64,000 bases of DNA, taken from assembly GCA_017506865.1 (NCBI GenBank), contig JAFCMP010000335.1:558001-622000 (forward strand), given 5' to 3'. The position numbers and the translations under genes are program-made. The DNA is from Tribonema minus (lineage: Eukaryota; Sar; Xanthophyceae; Tribonematales; Tribonemataceae). Under the pieces are notes generated by a model. The model did no database searches and was not told the DNA's origin. It was given only the letters and a program-made list of their open reading frames with translations. Of this stretch, positions 50,262 to 58,818 are shown in pieces; the first letter of the stretch is position 1; every line of letters begins with the position of its first letter.

Positions 50262-52547
50262 CGCCCCCAGACACTACACTGCTGAGCCTATACCGAAGTA
50301 GTGTGGTGTCTAAAACGTACAGGCCCAGAGATAGACCTGCAAAACGCCTCCTGTCACGTCATTGCTAACGTGCAATATGCCAAGCGCTGTCATGTGTAAC
50401 TGACCGAGCTGAGCAGGCCTAGCTACTCCGAGTAGTACTCAAGGTGTATCTGTAAGACACATGGCACAGAGAAGAGCTGCTGCTGTGTGTGTCTCACAAA
50501 CATCAGCGCAATATGCGCTATGATGAGGAGCCTGATTGCTGCGGAGCGCCACAGCTGCGCTTGAGTGTGCGCCGCTGTGCGCACCTGCTGCTGCCAAGTC
50601 TGGCGGCAGCTGCGCGCCATCGCTGCCTCCCGCCTTGCTGACGCAGCGCGTGAGCATCACCTTGCGCCTCGCCTGGCGATCGCGCAGATGCTGCTGCTCC
50701 TCAGGCGTGTAAGCCGCCCAATACTCCCTCCTTTTCTGCTGCCGCCGTGTGAGCGGCCGCCCGACACTGCCGCCGGCCGCCGCGCTGTACGCCCGCCTGA
50801 TGCCGCGTCCTCTCGCGTGCGCCGGAACGTGCAGCGCTGGCGTGCCGCTGTTGCGCGGAGCGCTGCTACCGCGCATGCAGCTGCTGCTGCTGTTGCCGAT
50901 CGCGCCGCCGCCGCTGCCGCTGCTGCCGCTGCCGCCGCGCGTGCTGCCGCCAGTACCGCCGTGCCCGCCGCTGCCGCACACGCTTCCGCCGCTAGCACCG
51001 CTGCCGTGTGCATCGCCGCGCGCGTCGTTGCAGCGAGCATCGCTGTGGCTGCTATTGCTGCGCGCGCCGTCGCTGCTGTTGCATGAGCCGCTGCTGCTGG
51101 GAGTGTCGCCGCTGCCCCCGCACATGACTGATGTAAGCGCCGCCATGGGCGCTAATGTTAGCGCCGCCGTGGGCGCTGATGTTGCAGCGATATCAACACC
51201 GCTGATAGCATCTCCACCGTTAGCACCCGTGTTTGTGGGCACACGCGCTGCCGCAGCGGCCGCCTGCGCACAAGCAAGCTGCTCACGCAACGCCGCGCTC
51301 GCACGCGCTCCCGCATCGCACACCATGTGTAGGTGCACGCTTTGAGCGTCAGCTGCAGCAAGCCGCTGCTGCAGACCTTCCGCAAACGCTCTGCTGCTAG
51401 CAGCATCCTGCTGCAGCTCCGACACCCGCCTCCGCATTTGCGAAAGCAATGCTGAATCGTCAGCTGCTGCACCCTGTTGCTCACGCTGACGAGCGGGTGC
51501 TGGGATGCTGCTGGCCGCTGGTGTCACGGTGCTGGCTGATGAAGTGGTAAGCGACGCAGCCTGCACTGCAGCACGCAGGCCAGCATTCTGCGCTTCCAAA
51601 CGCTGAACCTGCTGCTGCAGCTCCACTGCAAGCATAGCTGCTGCAGACGACTCCAGCTCCAGCACTCGCGCCTCCAGCGTACCTCGACGCGCTGAGCCCT
51701 CTGCTAGCTCCTGCTCCAAGTGCGCTTCCCCCTGCTCTAGCGCCTTGATTCGAGCCCACAGTCGGCCCTCTCGCCCGTCCGCCTCCTCCATCTGCTGCTC
51801 TAGGCGCTCGTTTACGCCTGTAAGCTGCTGCTGCAGTTGTTGCTGTTGCTGCTGGTGTAACTGCTGCTGTTGCTGTAGCCGCTCTTGCATCTGCTGCTGC
51901 ATGTGTAGCTCCGCCAGCCTTGCCGCTACCGCTGCCTCCTGGCTGCTCACTGTACGATCTTGCAGCTGCAATACCCTCAGGTTTTCCTCAGCGACCCTTT
52001 CTTCTGTCTCCGCTAGACGCGTTTTGAGTCGTCGCTGAACACCAATTAGGCGCTCGCTGTCTGTATAGAAGTGCTCCAATGCATCGCATACACTCCAGAA
52101 CTGCGGCTCAATCTGCGATCCCTTCATTTCCTCCATTCGCTGCCAGCTGCTGTATGGATTTCGTCCAACTGTGACAAGCCAGTTGTGAATTTCCAATGCC
52201 TCCTCACGACTTATAGCAGCACGTTCCTCCCCCCACACCATTTTGCTGCAAGCAAGAAGGTGTGCACGTGCTGTTGTTGAACCGATGCCGGCGTGCACCT
52301 ACGGTTAGGCACGTCGCTGCACGCCAAAGCAGCGTTGCTGCTGCTGTTGCTGAACTGAAGGTGGCGCAGTAGTGTCGCTGTAGCTCGCCACAACTAGCAC
52401 ACGCCCCCAGCTGTTGAAATCCCGAAGCTCCGCCGACTGCCCCTGCTTGATGCTGCAGCACGAGCTCAACGGAGCTTGGCGCCGCGTACTGCTGCGCTAA
52501 GCCTTCCCAGAGTGTCTCCTGGCTGGCTAAAGACTGCCGAGATCTGC
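50262..52547. mobile_element. 2,286-bp insertion inside the right LTR
   Basis: Bounded exactly by the two LTR pieces. Its left end (50268-50312) holds AGACACTACACT and AGTGTGGTGTCT, an 11/12 inverted pair. I see no terminal inverted repeats joining the two ends and no clear target duplication; one LTR base (T at 49444) is missing at the junction. It carries the coiled-coil ORF on the minus strand. The class of element is unknown. Confidence 0.55.
50439..52241 (-). CDS. Gln-rich coiled-coil protein carried by the insertion
   Basis: About 600 residues from ATG at 52241 (MVWGEERAAISREEAL) to CLTDTP; the frame stays open a little further upstream and an upstream exon (about 52310-52460) is possible. 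Order: an N-terminal globular ~75 residues (ISREEALEIHNWLVTVGRN, PQFWSVCDALEHFYTD); a long coiled coil with Glu/Arg/Leu heptads and poly-Gln (about 75-300); an Ala/Ser/Gly-rich low-complexity region; and a basic C-terminal segment (LTRRQQKRREYWAAY, EEQQHLRDRQARRKVM). That last segment resembles the basic repeat of the protein at 60698, and basic repeats of this sort precede catalytic domains in some DNA transposon proteins. No transposase or polymerase motif is visible. Function unknown; it may serve the mobile element. Confidence 0.5.
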   Translation of the reverse strand: MVWGEERAAISREEALEIHNWLVTVGRNPYSSWQRMEEMKGSQIEPQFWSVCDALEHFYTDSERLIGVQRRLKTRLAETEERVAEENLRVLQLQDRTVSSQEAAVAARLAELHMQQQMQERLQQQQQLHQQQQQQLQQQLTGVNERLEQQMEEADGREGRLWARIKALEQGEAHLEQELAEGSARRGTLEARVLELESSAAAMLAVELQQQVQRLEAQNAGLRAAVQAASLTTSSASTVTPAASSIPAPARQREQQGAAADDSALLSQMRRRVSELQQDAASSRAFAEGLQQRLAAADAQSVHLHMVCDAGARASAALREQLACAQAAAAAARVPTNTGANGGDAISGVDIAATSAPTAALTLAPMAALTSVMCGGSGDTPSSSGSCNSSDGARSNSSHSDARCNDARGDAHGSGASGGSVCGSGGHGGTGGSTRGGSGSSGSGGGAIGNSSSSCMRGSSAPRNSGTPALHVPAHARGRGIRRAYSAAAGGSVGRPLTRRQQKRREYWAAYTPEEQQHLRDRQARRKVMLTRCVSKAGGSDGAQLPPDLAAAGAHSGAHSSAAVALRSNQAPHHSAYCADVCETHTAAALLCAMCLTDTP

Positions 52548-52823
52548 CATCATAAGCATGAGTTGCCTCACTGCTGTGTTTATGAACTACGCTAGAAACT
52601 ACACACCTTACGACTCCTGAGACCTCAGTTCCACATGCCCATGTGCTGTGTGCAAACCCATATCAAATGAGAGCATAGCCAGCGGCCAAAGGCAGTGGAG
52701 AGAAGTCCTGTCAGGAAGTCATGGTGTTGGGTATCTTGTATAGAGCACAAAAGGCATGTCGTGTACCAAGCGGTTACACAACCCTACTTCAACAACGGCT
52801 CCACCTAGGGTCGCCTCACCACA

Positions 52824-54290
52824 ATGCTAAGCTGTCCTTATATGCTGGATCAGCAATAGTCCATTTCGTCTATTGTGCACGCACCAGCTGCACTGTAAAA
52901 GCGCACACCATGTCATGCACATGTGCAGCCAGCATCGTGTGCACTTGCACATTGCACTATAGATAGGTGAAAGGGGGTGATATAGTTAAGTAGGAACATA
53001 CGTATGTTCCTACTTAACTATATCAGGGGGCGTTCAATTTATAGTTCCAAAAAAATTGACATGCTGGTAGTGCAAAGTTTTGTGGTTGTGTACATGTGTG
53101 TCGATTCACCAAGCACCAATGGCCTGTACGGACGTTGTACTTGGGGCTTTCTACCGATGCTGCACACTTCAAGCTGTGCTATGCTAGGCGGGGACACTTG
53201 AAGGCTGCGCTGGAGTCCAATGTCTCGAAGGACAGTGCAGCATGCAGCACGCACTGCTGCGTTGAAGTGCTGCTTAAGCCGTGCGAGCCGTCCACGATCA
53301 GATCTTGGTACAGAACATCTCTGACAGGCGATCGCAAATACAACAATAATCCAGATGTAGTACCTGCACAATAACTGCATGACAGCATATTTACGGCCGT
53401 GCGAATTGTTGTGGAGGTATGTACCCCGAGATGCATGAATTTGCGTGCACCACCTTGATGCACAGCTGCACCCAGCTCACCATACAGCGTTCGCAACACT
53501 TGCTGACTGTGTTGCATGTGTTCTAATCTGTGACTGCAGCCATGGCAACTTGAACCGCCACAGCAGATCTGGCGAGCATTATACTTGCAGTATTTGGTTG
53601 CAGTGCACAGAATGCAGCACTGACCGGAAACTTGCACAGTGCTGTGCAGTACTTCAGAAAGTACTTCATTGAGTACTTGGAGATCATGCTGATAGCTTCA
53701 CATTGAGAGCTCTTTTTAGTCAACGAAGCATCCATGCACTGCTGCACAGTAGAACCTAGGATGGCATGCTGTGCAGCATACACATGCTGATGAAGGGCAA
53801 AGCAGATGCAGTACACGAGCTTTCTGTCTCCTCTGCTGCTGAGTCAAAGCGAGATGGGTCGAGGTGACAGCTAGTGGAGCTCAAGGGCTGTCGATCGCTT
53901 GCTGCCAGGTGAGCACATACATTCCATGGCTGCACGGCATGACAGCCACAAGCAGTCACCCTTTTGCTTGATGCAGCCATTGCTGCGGATGAGCTTCATA
54001 GCAGTGCTGCCATCTTCTCCTCCGGCTGAGCCAACTGGCACCTTCGGCCTGCCAGTATTGCAGAATTAATTGCAGGTGCCGCTCGTCTGGCGGTTGTTGT
54101 TGGTGGTTCGCCAGCAGTATTACTGTGGCTGTAGCGCAGTGGCACTGGAAACCTGCCTTGCTGCTCACCAGCACCTGACCTCTTTCTTTGAAGATGTGCT
54201 AGTCCAACGACCCCCGATTCCTCTGCCTGAGTTGTCCTAGACTTGTCAGCATGCCCCGCTTGGCGGGCTTGGGCCGTGCACTGCAAAGGG
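52824..54290. other. Segmental duplication related to 41860-43400
   Basis: The order of shared blocks is the same as upstream of paralogue 1: GCGCACACCATG, GGGGACACTTGAAGG, TGCTGAGTCAAAGC, GTGCTGCCATCTTCTCCTCC, CCTGCCTTGCT and CCTCTGCCTGAGTTGTC. No frame is intact across it. Confidence 0.55.
52978..53025. repeat. 48-bp perfect palindrome
   Basis: The left half TGATATAGTTAAGTAGGAAC plus ATAC is followed without spacer by its exact reverse complement ending CTACTTAACTATATCA. The two 24-bp arms match at every position. It is AT-rich and lies within GGGG-flanked sequence. Confidence 0.95.
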
Positions 54291-54419
54291 TGCTGTGCTA
54301 TTGTTCGATGACCAGGGTGTGCCCAGCTATGTGTACTCTGGTTATTGGCTTATCTTCAAGTCCCGGGTGCACACTCGAATAGACCCCCTTGCTCGAATTG
54401 TTCAACGGAATATAGCTGT

Positions 54420-55137
54420 GGTTGTAGCGAGCGACCGGCGGCGCGCGCGGCAGCGCGCGGAGCGGGAGCGGAGCCCAAGTCAGTTTTGCTGCCTCGGTAC
54501 AGCCTAATAAGTTCGCATACGCAGCTTCACAGCAGCAGCAACAGGAGCACCAGAGCAGCAGCAGAGCAGCCAGCAGGCAAACACCATGGCGCTAAGCAGG
54601 GGTAGTAGACAGGCGGTGAGCTGCTTTCGTTTTGAGCAACTGGTGCTGCGCTTTATTGCACAAAGGCTGCGCAGACAGAGTAGCAATAGTCTGTCAAGCA
54701 CAGGTCTCTGCCTGCGCAGCAGCAAAGTAGCAAAACACAGCAGCAACAGCAGCTGCAGCAAGTAGCAGTGCAGTCAAGTGCTTGTGTTTGCTGCCTCGCG
54801 ACAAACTTGAGCACACAAGCCTCTGGTCAGCTTTGCTTGAGCCTTCCTCATGGCAAGGAGGCGATGCGCGGGGCAGCGTTGCTTTCCTTTTCTGAAGCAT
54901 TCTGCACTTGCGCATGGTACCTTTGAATGCTTTGGCTTTTAAGCAGGGGTAGACAGGTAAGCTGCTTTCGTGATGTGCAACTAGTACTATGATTTACTGT
55001 ACAAACTCTCTTGAACACTGTCTTCGCAGCAGCAGACCAGCAAAACATAGCAGCAAGAGCAGGAAACCTTGTCCTTAGACAGCTGCAGTTTGACTTCTTT
55101 TTTTGAGAGCATGAGCGTTCTTGTCAGTTTGCTTTAG
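54420..55137. repeat. GC-rich dispersed fragment and a diverged tandem duplication
   Basis: 54425-54480 (GAGCGACCGGCGGCGCG, GAGCGGAGCCCAAGT) matches about 56336-56398. About 54590-54760 and 54935-55065 are diverged copies of a unit with AGCAGGGGTAG, GAGCTGCTTTCGT / AAGCTGCTTTCGT, and GCAGCAGCAAAGTAGCAAAAC / AGCAGACCAGCAAAAC. No coding segment is supported before 55138. Confidence 0.45.
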
Positions 55138-55766
55138 ACCCTACACCGTGCAATTTGTGCGGCAAACAAATCGGCCTGGGCTTCGAGGCGAAGGGCAGCC
55201 TCGAGGACTACAAGGTCAGAATGAACTCTCCGGTACGATGTGCTAATGCCCTTCTTGTAAACTAATACTTACATGCTCAACCCACGAATAATGACTCGAA
55301 GATAAGTGCTCACATGTTACATGCTCACGATACTCCTGCTGATTTTGCTTTTGGTGTCACACAGAAAACGTTCTTCTTCAAGTTCCGCGACGACATGCGC
55401 AACTTCCACTGCGTCCACGCCGACTACAACGCATGCGGCTTGTTCCAGCACCAACTAGTGTCGACGGACGACATAGCACAGCTACACTGTGTGGACTGCG
55501 ACGCCACAATCCCTGACCTGGCAAAGGCGTGTGCCCAAAATCCCAACTACGAAGGCGAAGACCGCACAGCAGACCTGTATCGCCTCGACACGGCAGACCA
55601 CGAAGCGAAATACATCCACAAGGCCTGCTACAACGCACGCAGGGAGTACGCCGCCTCCCATGTGATCGCTTATGCCAAGATCAAGAAGGCGAAGAAGCGT
55701 CCAGCGCCTAGCGCAATAGCCATGAACACACCAGAACCGGTGAACAAATCCCAGCGTGTAGCATAA
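55138..55766 (+). CDS. Cys/His-rich (putative zinc-binding) protein, paralogue 1, partial model
   Basis: Two exons are supported: 55138-55214, which carries PTPCNLCGKQIGLGFEAKG and starts in phase 1, so an earlier exon is missing from the model; and 55365-55766, which runs to a TAA stop. The second exon has HCVHADYNACGLF, LHCVDCDATIP, YEGEDRTADLYRL and YIHKACYNARREY. The spaced pairs C-x2-C, H-C...H...C and C-x2-C...H-x2-C would suit zinc binding. The tail is basic (KKAKKRPAPS). I do not recognise the family. Paralogue 2 lies about 2 kb downstream. Confidence 0.55.
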
Positions 55767-56184
55767 TCCGACAGCACGCTCATGAGATAAGCGCACATGT
55801 ACAAATCATCATAGCCAACGATAGCATAGCATGTACAGACACTCACGGCGACAGATGAGCGACATGCGTCGTACAGCACACTCCTCGTTTGTGAAACATC
55901 CAGATCAACTCTGCAGAATTTCCCAGCCCCGCCCTACGCTAGCATACGCTTCATCTGGCAACATGGTTCATCGGTGATAACTCTGCATGCACACCTTCGA
56001 CACTTGCAGCCACCGCTCTCAGTGTTATAAATACATCACTTCTCTGGCCTACACAAAGCTAGCCATCCACGCACAAATGGACAACCTGGTGTTCTGCTGC
56101 CCTGCTGCCTGCTGCATATCAGCGCACACAGTAACATGATATTGGACGCCTTCACACGTGCTCGTTTGATTGTTGCATTGTTGT
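55767..56184. other. Intergenic, nothing recognised
   Basis: No coding segment. A TTATAAATAC motif lies near 56025. Confidence 0.35.
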
Positions 56185-56405
56185 ACATGCATGCGTTAAT
56201 AACTTTACACATGCATTCACAGTGCATTCATTCGATTGCTTTTGTCCCAAGCTAGCGGAAGGCTTTCGAAGAGACCAGCTGTGAACGCAGTTTACACCCC
56301 CTGCGCGGTCGCGAGCCCCCCCCGCCGGGCCTTGTAGCGAGCGACCCGGCGGAGCGCGCGACAGCGGAGCGCGCGGAGCGGCAGCGGAGCCCAAGTCCCC
56401 CGTCC
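56185..56405. repeat. Dispersed GC-ended repeat, full copy
   Basis: A ~150-bp unit from GTACATGCATGCGTTAATAA to GAGCCCCCCCCGCCGGGCCT, then a tail with GAGCGACCCGGCGGAGCG. The first 150 bp is almost identical to 58537-58689, and its 3' part also occurs at 58466-58536. GGTCGCGAGCC resembles a pol III B box, so a SINE-like origin is possible but unproven. Confidence 0.6.
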
Positions 56406-57437
56406 CCCCCCGGCCTGGGCTCTACCGGCCCTCGAAAGCTAGGAGTTTGGTCACGGGCTCTGGCGAGCGGCTGCCTGAGCGCCGGCGGAGGCGGCTGGGG
56501 TGACTTTGGCGTGGCTGCATTATGCACAGGATTTTCGAGCTGGTGCGCTGCTTCTCTCCGCGTCGTCCGGAAGCGGCGTTTTTCATTATTTTGAGCAAAA
56601 CAGAGAAACCAGAGGGCCCTGCTTGCTGCAGCTTGCCTTGCGAGGGAGACTTTGGCGTGGCACTGGCCTTTTTGGTGTATTGCTGGAGGGTGGCGAGAGT
56701 CCGGACGCAGCTCGCTGCAGCGTGGCGGGAGAACGGAGTTTTGAGTGCTTCCGCAGTGACCTAAGGTTGGTGTTGTCACTGCTTGCCTGTCTATGGTGTA
56801 TCCGGCCTTGCAGGCGCAGGCCGAGCTGCAGCTGTGCTGCCTAGCAGCGTGTGTCCGCATTGCCTCGTGTCCAGAGGGGCGGGTTTTATATCGTTCGCTT
56901 GCGCTAGCGCTGTGTGCAATGACGTCTGGCAGCTGCAGCAGCGTAGCCGAGGCACCGACTTGCATGCCAGGGCCTCATTGCCCTGACAACACCATGCACA
57001 GCTAGCCAGCGCTGCCGCTCCACGCCATAGAGCAACATATGCTTGGCGCCACTAGGCCACATGAGAAGATTGGCGGGGACCCTCACGGGGTCTGGAAGAC
57101 ATAGGCAGCCCCCGTCGGAGTGAATGCCAGTAGCCTTCGCCTATTGCTACGACACTGTCGCACAGCAGCACGCTGCTAGCGTCTCGTCCCACTTGCTTGG
57201 CTGTGTGTTGGAAGCTTTCTCCATAGTGGCAGTTAGCATTTTTACTCTATGGACCCAGCACGGAACCATTGCTCAGGCTACGCCTTCGTGCAACATGGTC
57301 TTAGACGCTAGTGATGCCCACCTTGTATTGCTGGCCATGCTCGCTCCCTCGCCAGCCCTTGCTCTCTCTGCCTTCATCAATGATTTGACACCTGCAAACG
57401 CAAACATATTAACCATACAACGTTTCTTTGCACGCAG
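56406..57437. other. Non-coding stretch, probably repeat-derived
   Basis: A short duplicated phrase GACTTTGGCGTGGC occurs near 56500 and 56648. Open frames across 56500-57000 on both strands lack recognisable domains. The upstream exon expected for paralogue 2 of the Cys/His-rich family was not found here. Confidence 0.35.
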
Positions 57438-57836
57438 GCAACATTCTGCTACAAATGCTGCGACGAGTTTGGCAAGTACCACTGCGTGCACGCCGACTAC
57501 AACGCCTGCGGCCTCTTCGGACCCCAGCTGGTGCCCGCAGACGAGACAACGGGACTGCACTGCGTGGACTGCGACAGCACAATCCCTTATCCGGCAAAGG
57601 CATGCATTCAGAACCCCAGCTTCGAAGGCGACGACAGCACAACAGACCTGTACCGCCTGGACAGAGCAGACAATGCAGCCAAGTACATCCACAAGGCCTG
57701 CTATGATGCACGCAAAGAATATGCCACCTCGCGCATCATCGCGTTCTTCAAATCCAAGCAGCAGCAGAAGAGGCGCTCGACATCAACAGCAAGTGACGAA
57801 CCAGAACCAGCAGACAAGCGCCAGCGTGTGGCGTAA
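57438..57836 (+). CDS. Cys/His-rich (putative zinc-binding) protein, paralogue 2, last exon
   Basis: The exon begins after a CACGCAG acceptor in phase 0, as in paralogue 1, and runs 132 codons to a TAA stop. It reads ATFCYKCCDEFGKYHCVHA, YNACGLFGPQLVPADE, LHCVDCDSTIP, FEGDDSTTDLYRLD and YIHKACYDARKEY, then a basic tail (KSKQQQKRRS) and the shared end RQRVA. Cys/His positions match paralogue 1 except that this copy has an extra CYKCC at the exon start. I found no equivalent of the CNLCGKQ exon upstream, so the 5' part is missing from my model or lost. An overlapping long frame from 57124 in another phase is a shadow. Confidence 0.5.
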   Translation, partial: ATFCYKCCDEFGKYHCVHADYNACGLFGPQLVPADETTGLHCVDCDSTIPYPAKACIQNPSFEGDDSTTDLYRLDRADNAAKYIHKACYDARKEYATSRIIAFFKSKQQQKRRSTSTASDEPEPADKRQRVA

Positions 57837-58130
57837 ACACACAAATCCAGCAAGTCCGGATAGCGAGGCCATATAGAGCATTCGGTACATAGTCAACAAC
57901 ATCAGCAACCCATACTGCACATACATGTACAACTACTAGCTTCATCCGTTCTGCAATGCACAACAAGCTCCATCCATTTTCACACAGGATACGTGCGACA
58001 TACACATACATGTAATAAATGGGCTTCACACATGTTACAGTGACAATCTTACTGCTGTAACGTGCATGCATTGCAATGAAATGACCCAACAACTATTTCC
58101 ATGCATGCTGCACACTACTAGTATGCATTA
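57837..58130. other. 3' flank of the Cys/His-rich gene
   Basis: AT-richer than the coding part; TGTAA occurs near 58011 and 58056. Nothing else recognised. Confidence 0.35.
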
Positions 58131-58268
58131 CGATCACAATGTTCAGCACATACTTTGCACCAGAAATGCTCGCAACAATGCACTTGCAATCACACTGTAC
58201 GATGACAATGTTCAGCACATACTTTGCACCAGAAATGTTCGCAACAATGCACTTGCAATCACACTGTG
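58131..58268 (+). repeat. 69-bp tandem duplication
   Basis: Two units starting CGATCACAATGTTCAGCAC and CGATGACAATGTTCAGCAC differ at only a few bases. Non-coding. Confidence 0.85.
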
Positions 58269-58465
58269 CCGATCAACCCAGGTAATGCCCAGCATAGCAC
58301 AAAGTCAACAGCGCACACACGCCATATCGCAAGTGCACGCAGACTAATGTTGACAGATAGATATCACAGCAGAGCTTGCGTAGAATAGCAACACCAAGTG
58401 CCTGATGTGTGTGCTGCCATAGAAAGGCCCTGTCGATCGAACTAGCTATACAGATGTCAAAGATA

Positions 58466-58689
58466 GGTAAGCAGCTGTGAACGCCGTTTACACCCCTTTG
58501 GGCCCTTTGGGTCGCGAGCCCCCCCCGCCGGGGCTTGTACATGCATGCGTTAATAACTTTACACATGCATTCACAGTGCATTCATTCGATTGCTTTTGTC
58601 CCAAGCTAGCGGAAGGCTTTCGAAGAGACCAGCTGTGAACGCAGTTTACACCCCCTGCGCGGTCGTGAGCCCCCCCCGCTGGGCCTTGT
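58466..58689. repeat. Dispersed GC-ended repeat: partial copy followed by a full copy
   Basis: 58466-58536 is a 3' partial copy (CAGCTGTGAACGCCGTTTAC, GAGCCCCCCCCGCCGGGGCT). At its end TTGTA, a full copy (58537-58689) begins GTACATGCATGCG. The full copy is almost identical to 56185-56332. The head-to-tail join at the same TTGTAC motif suggests site-linked insertion or tandem duplication. Confidence 0.6.
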
Positions 58690-58818
58690 AACACACACCT
58701 TCACATCAACTTCAAGCACCGAATTTGAACTTCGAACACCGTTCATGAAAAAAGCGACAGCGACAGCCAGCAGAGCCAGCACGCTCCTCTTTTCACAGAA
58801 AGTCGTTGGCCATACACC

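Larger units (their letters stand above)
49384..52823 (+). mobile_element. Compact (TRIM-like) LTR element with a 2.3-kb insertion in its 3' LTR
   Basis: Left LTR 49384-49720 (337 bp) starts TGTGCGTCC and ends CACCACA, matching the TG...CA rule. The right LTR is present in two pieces, 50202-50261 (60 bp) and 52548-52823 (276 bp), both identical to the left LTR by eye; one T at the junction is missing. The internal region is only 481 bp (49721-50201), without gag or pol, and ends in a purine-rich AGGGTGGGCGGGTGGG just before the right LTR, a likely polypurine tract. ATGC precedes 49384 and follows 52823, a 4-bp target-site duplication (ATGCT if the first T is counted outside). The diverged paralogous block near 41840 lacks the element, which gives an empty site. 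Confidence 0.75.

Noticed and set aside
57124..57876. 250-codon frame overlapping the second Cys/His-rich exon
   Set aside because: A different phase from the one conserved in paralogue 1; no conserved cysteine pattern.
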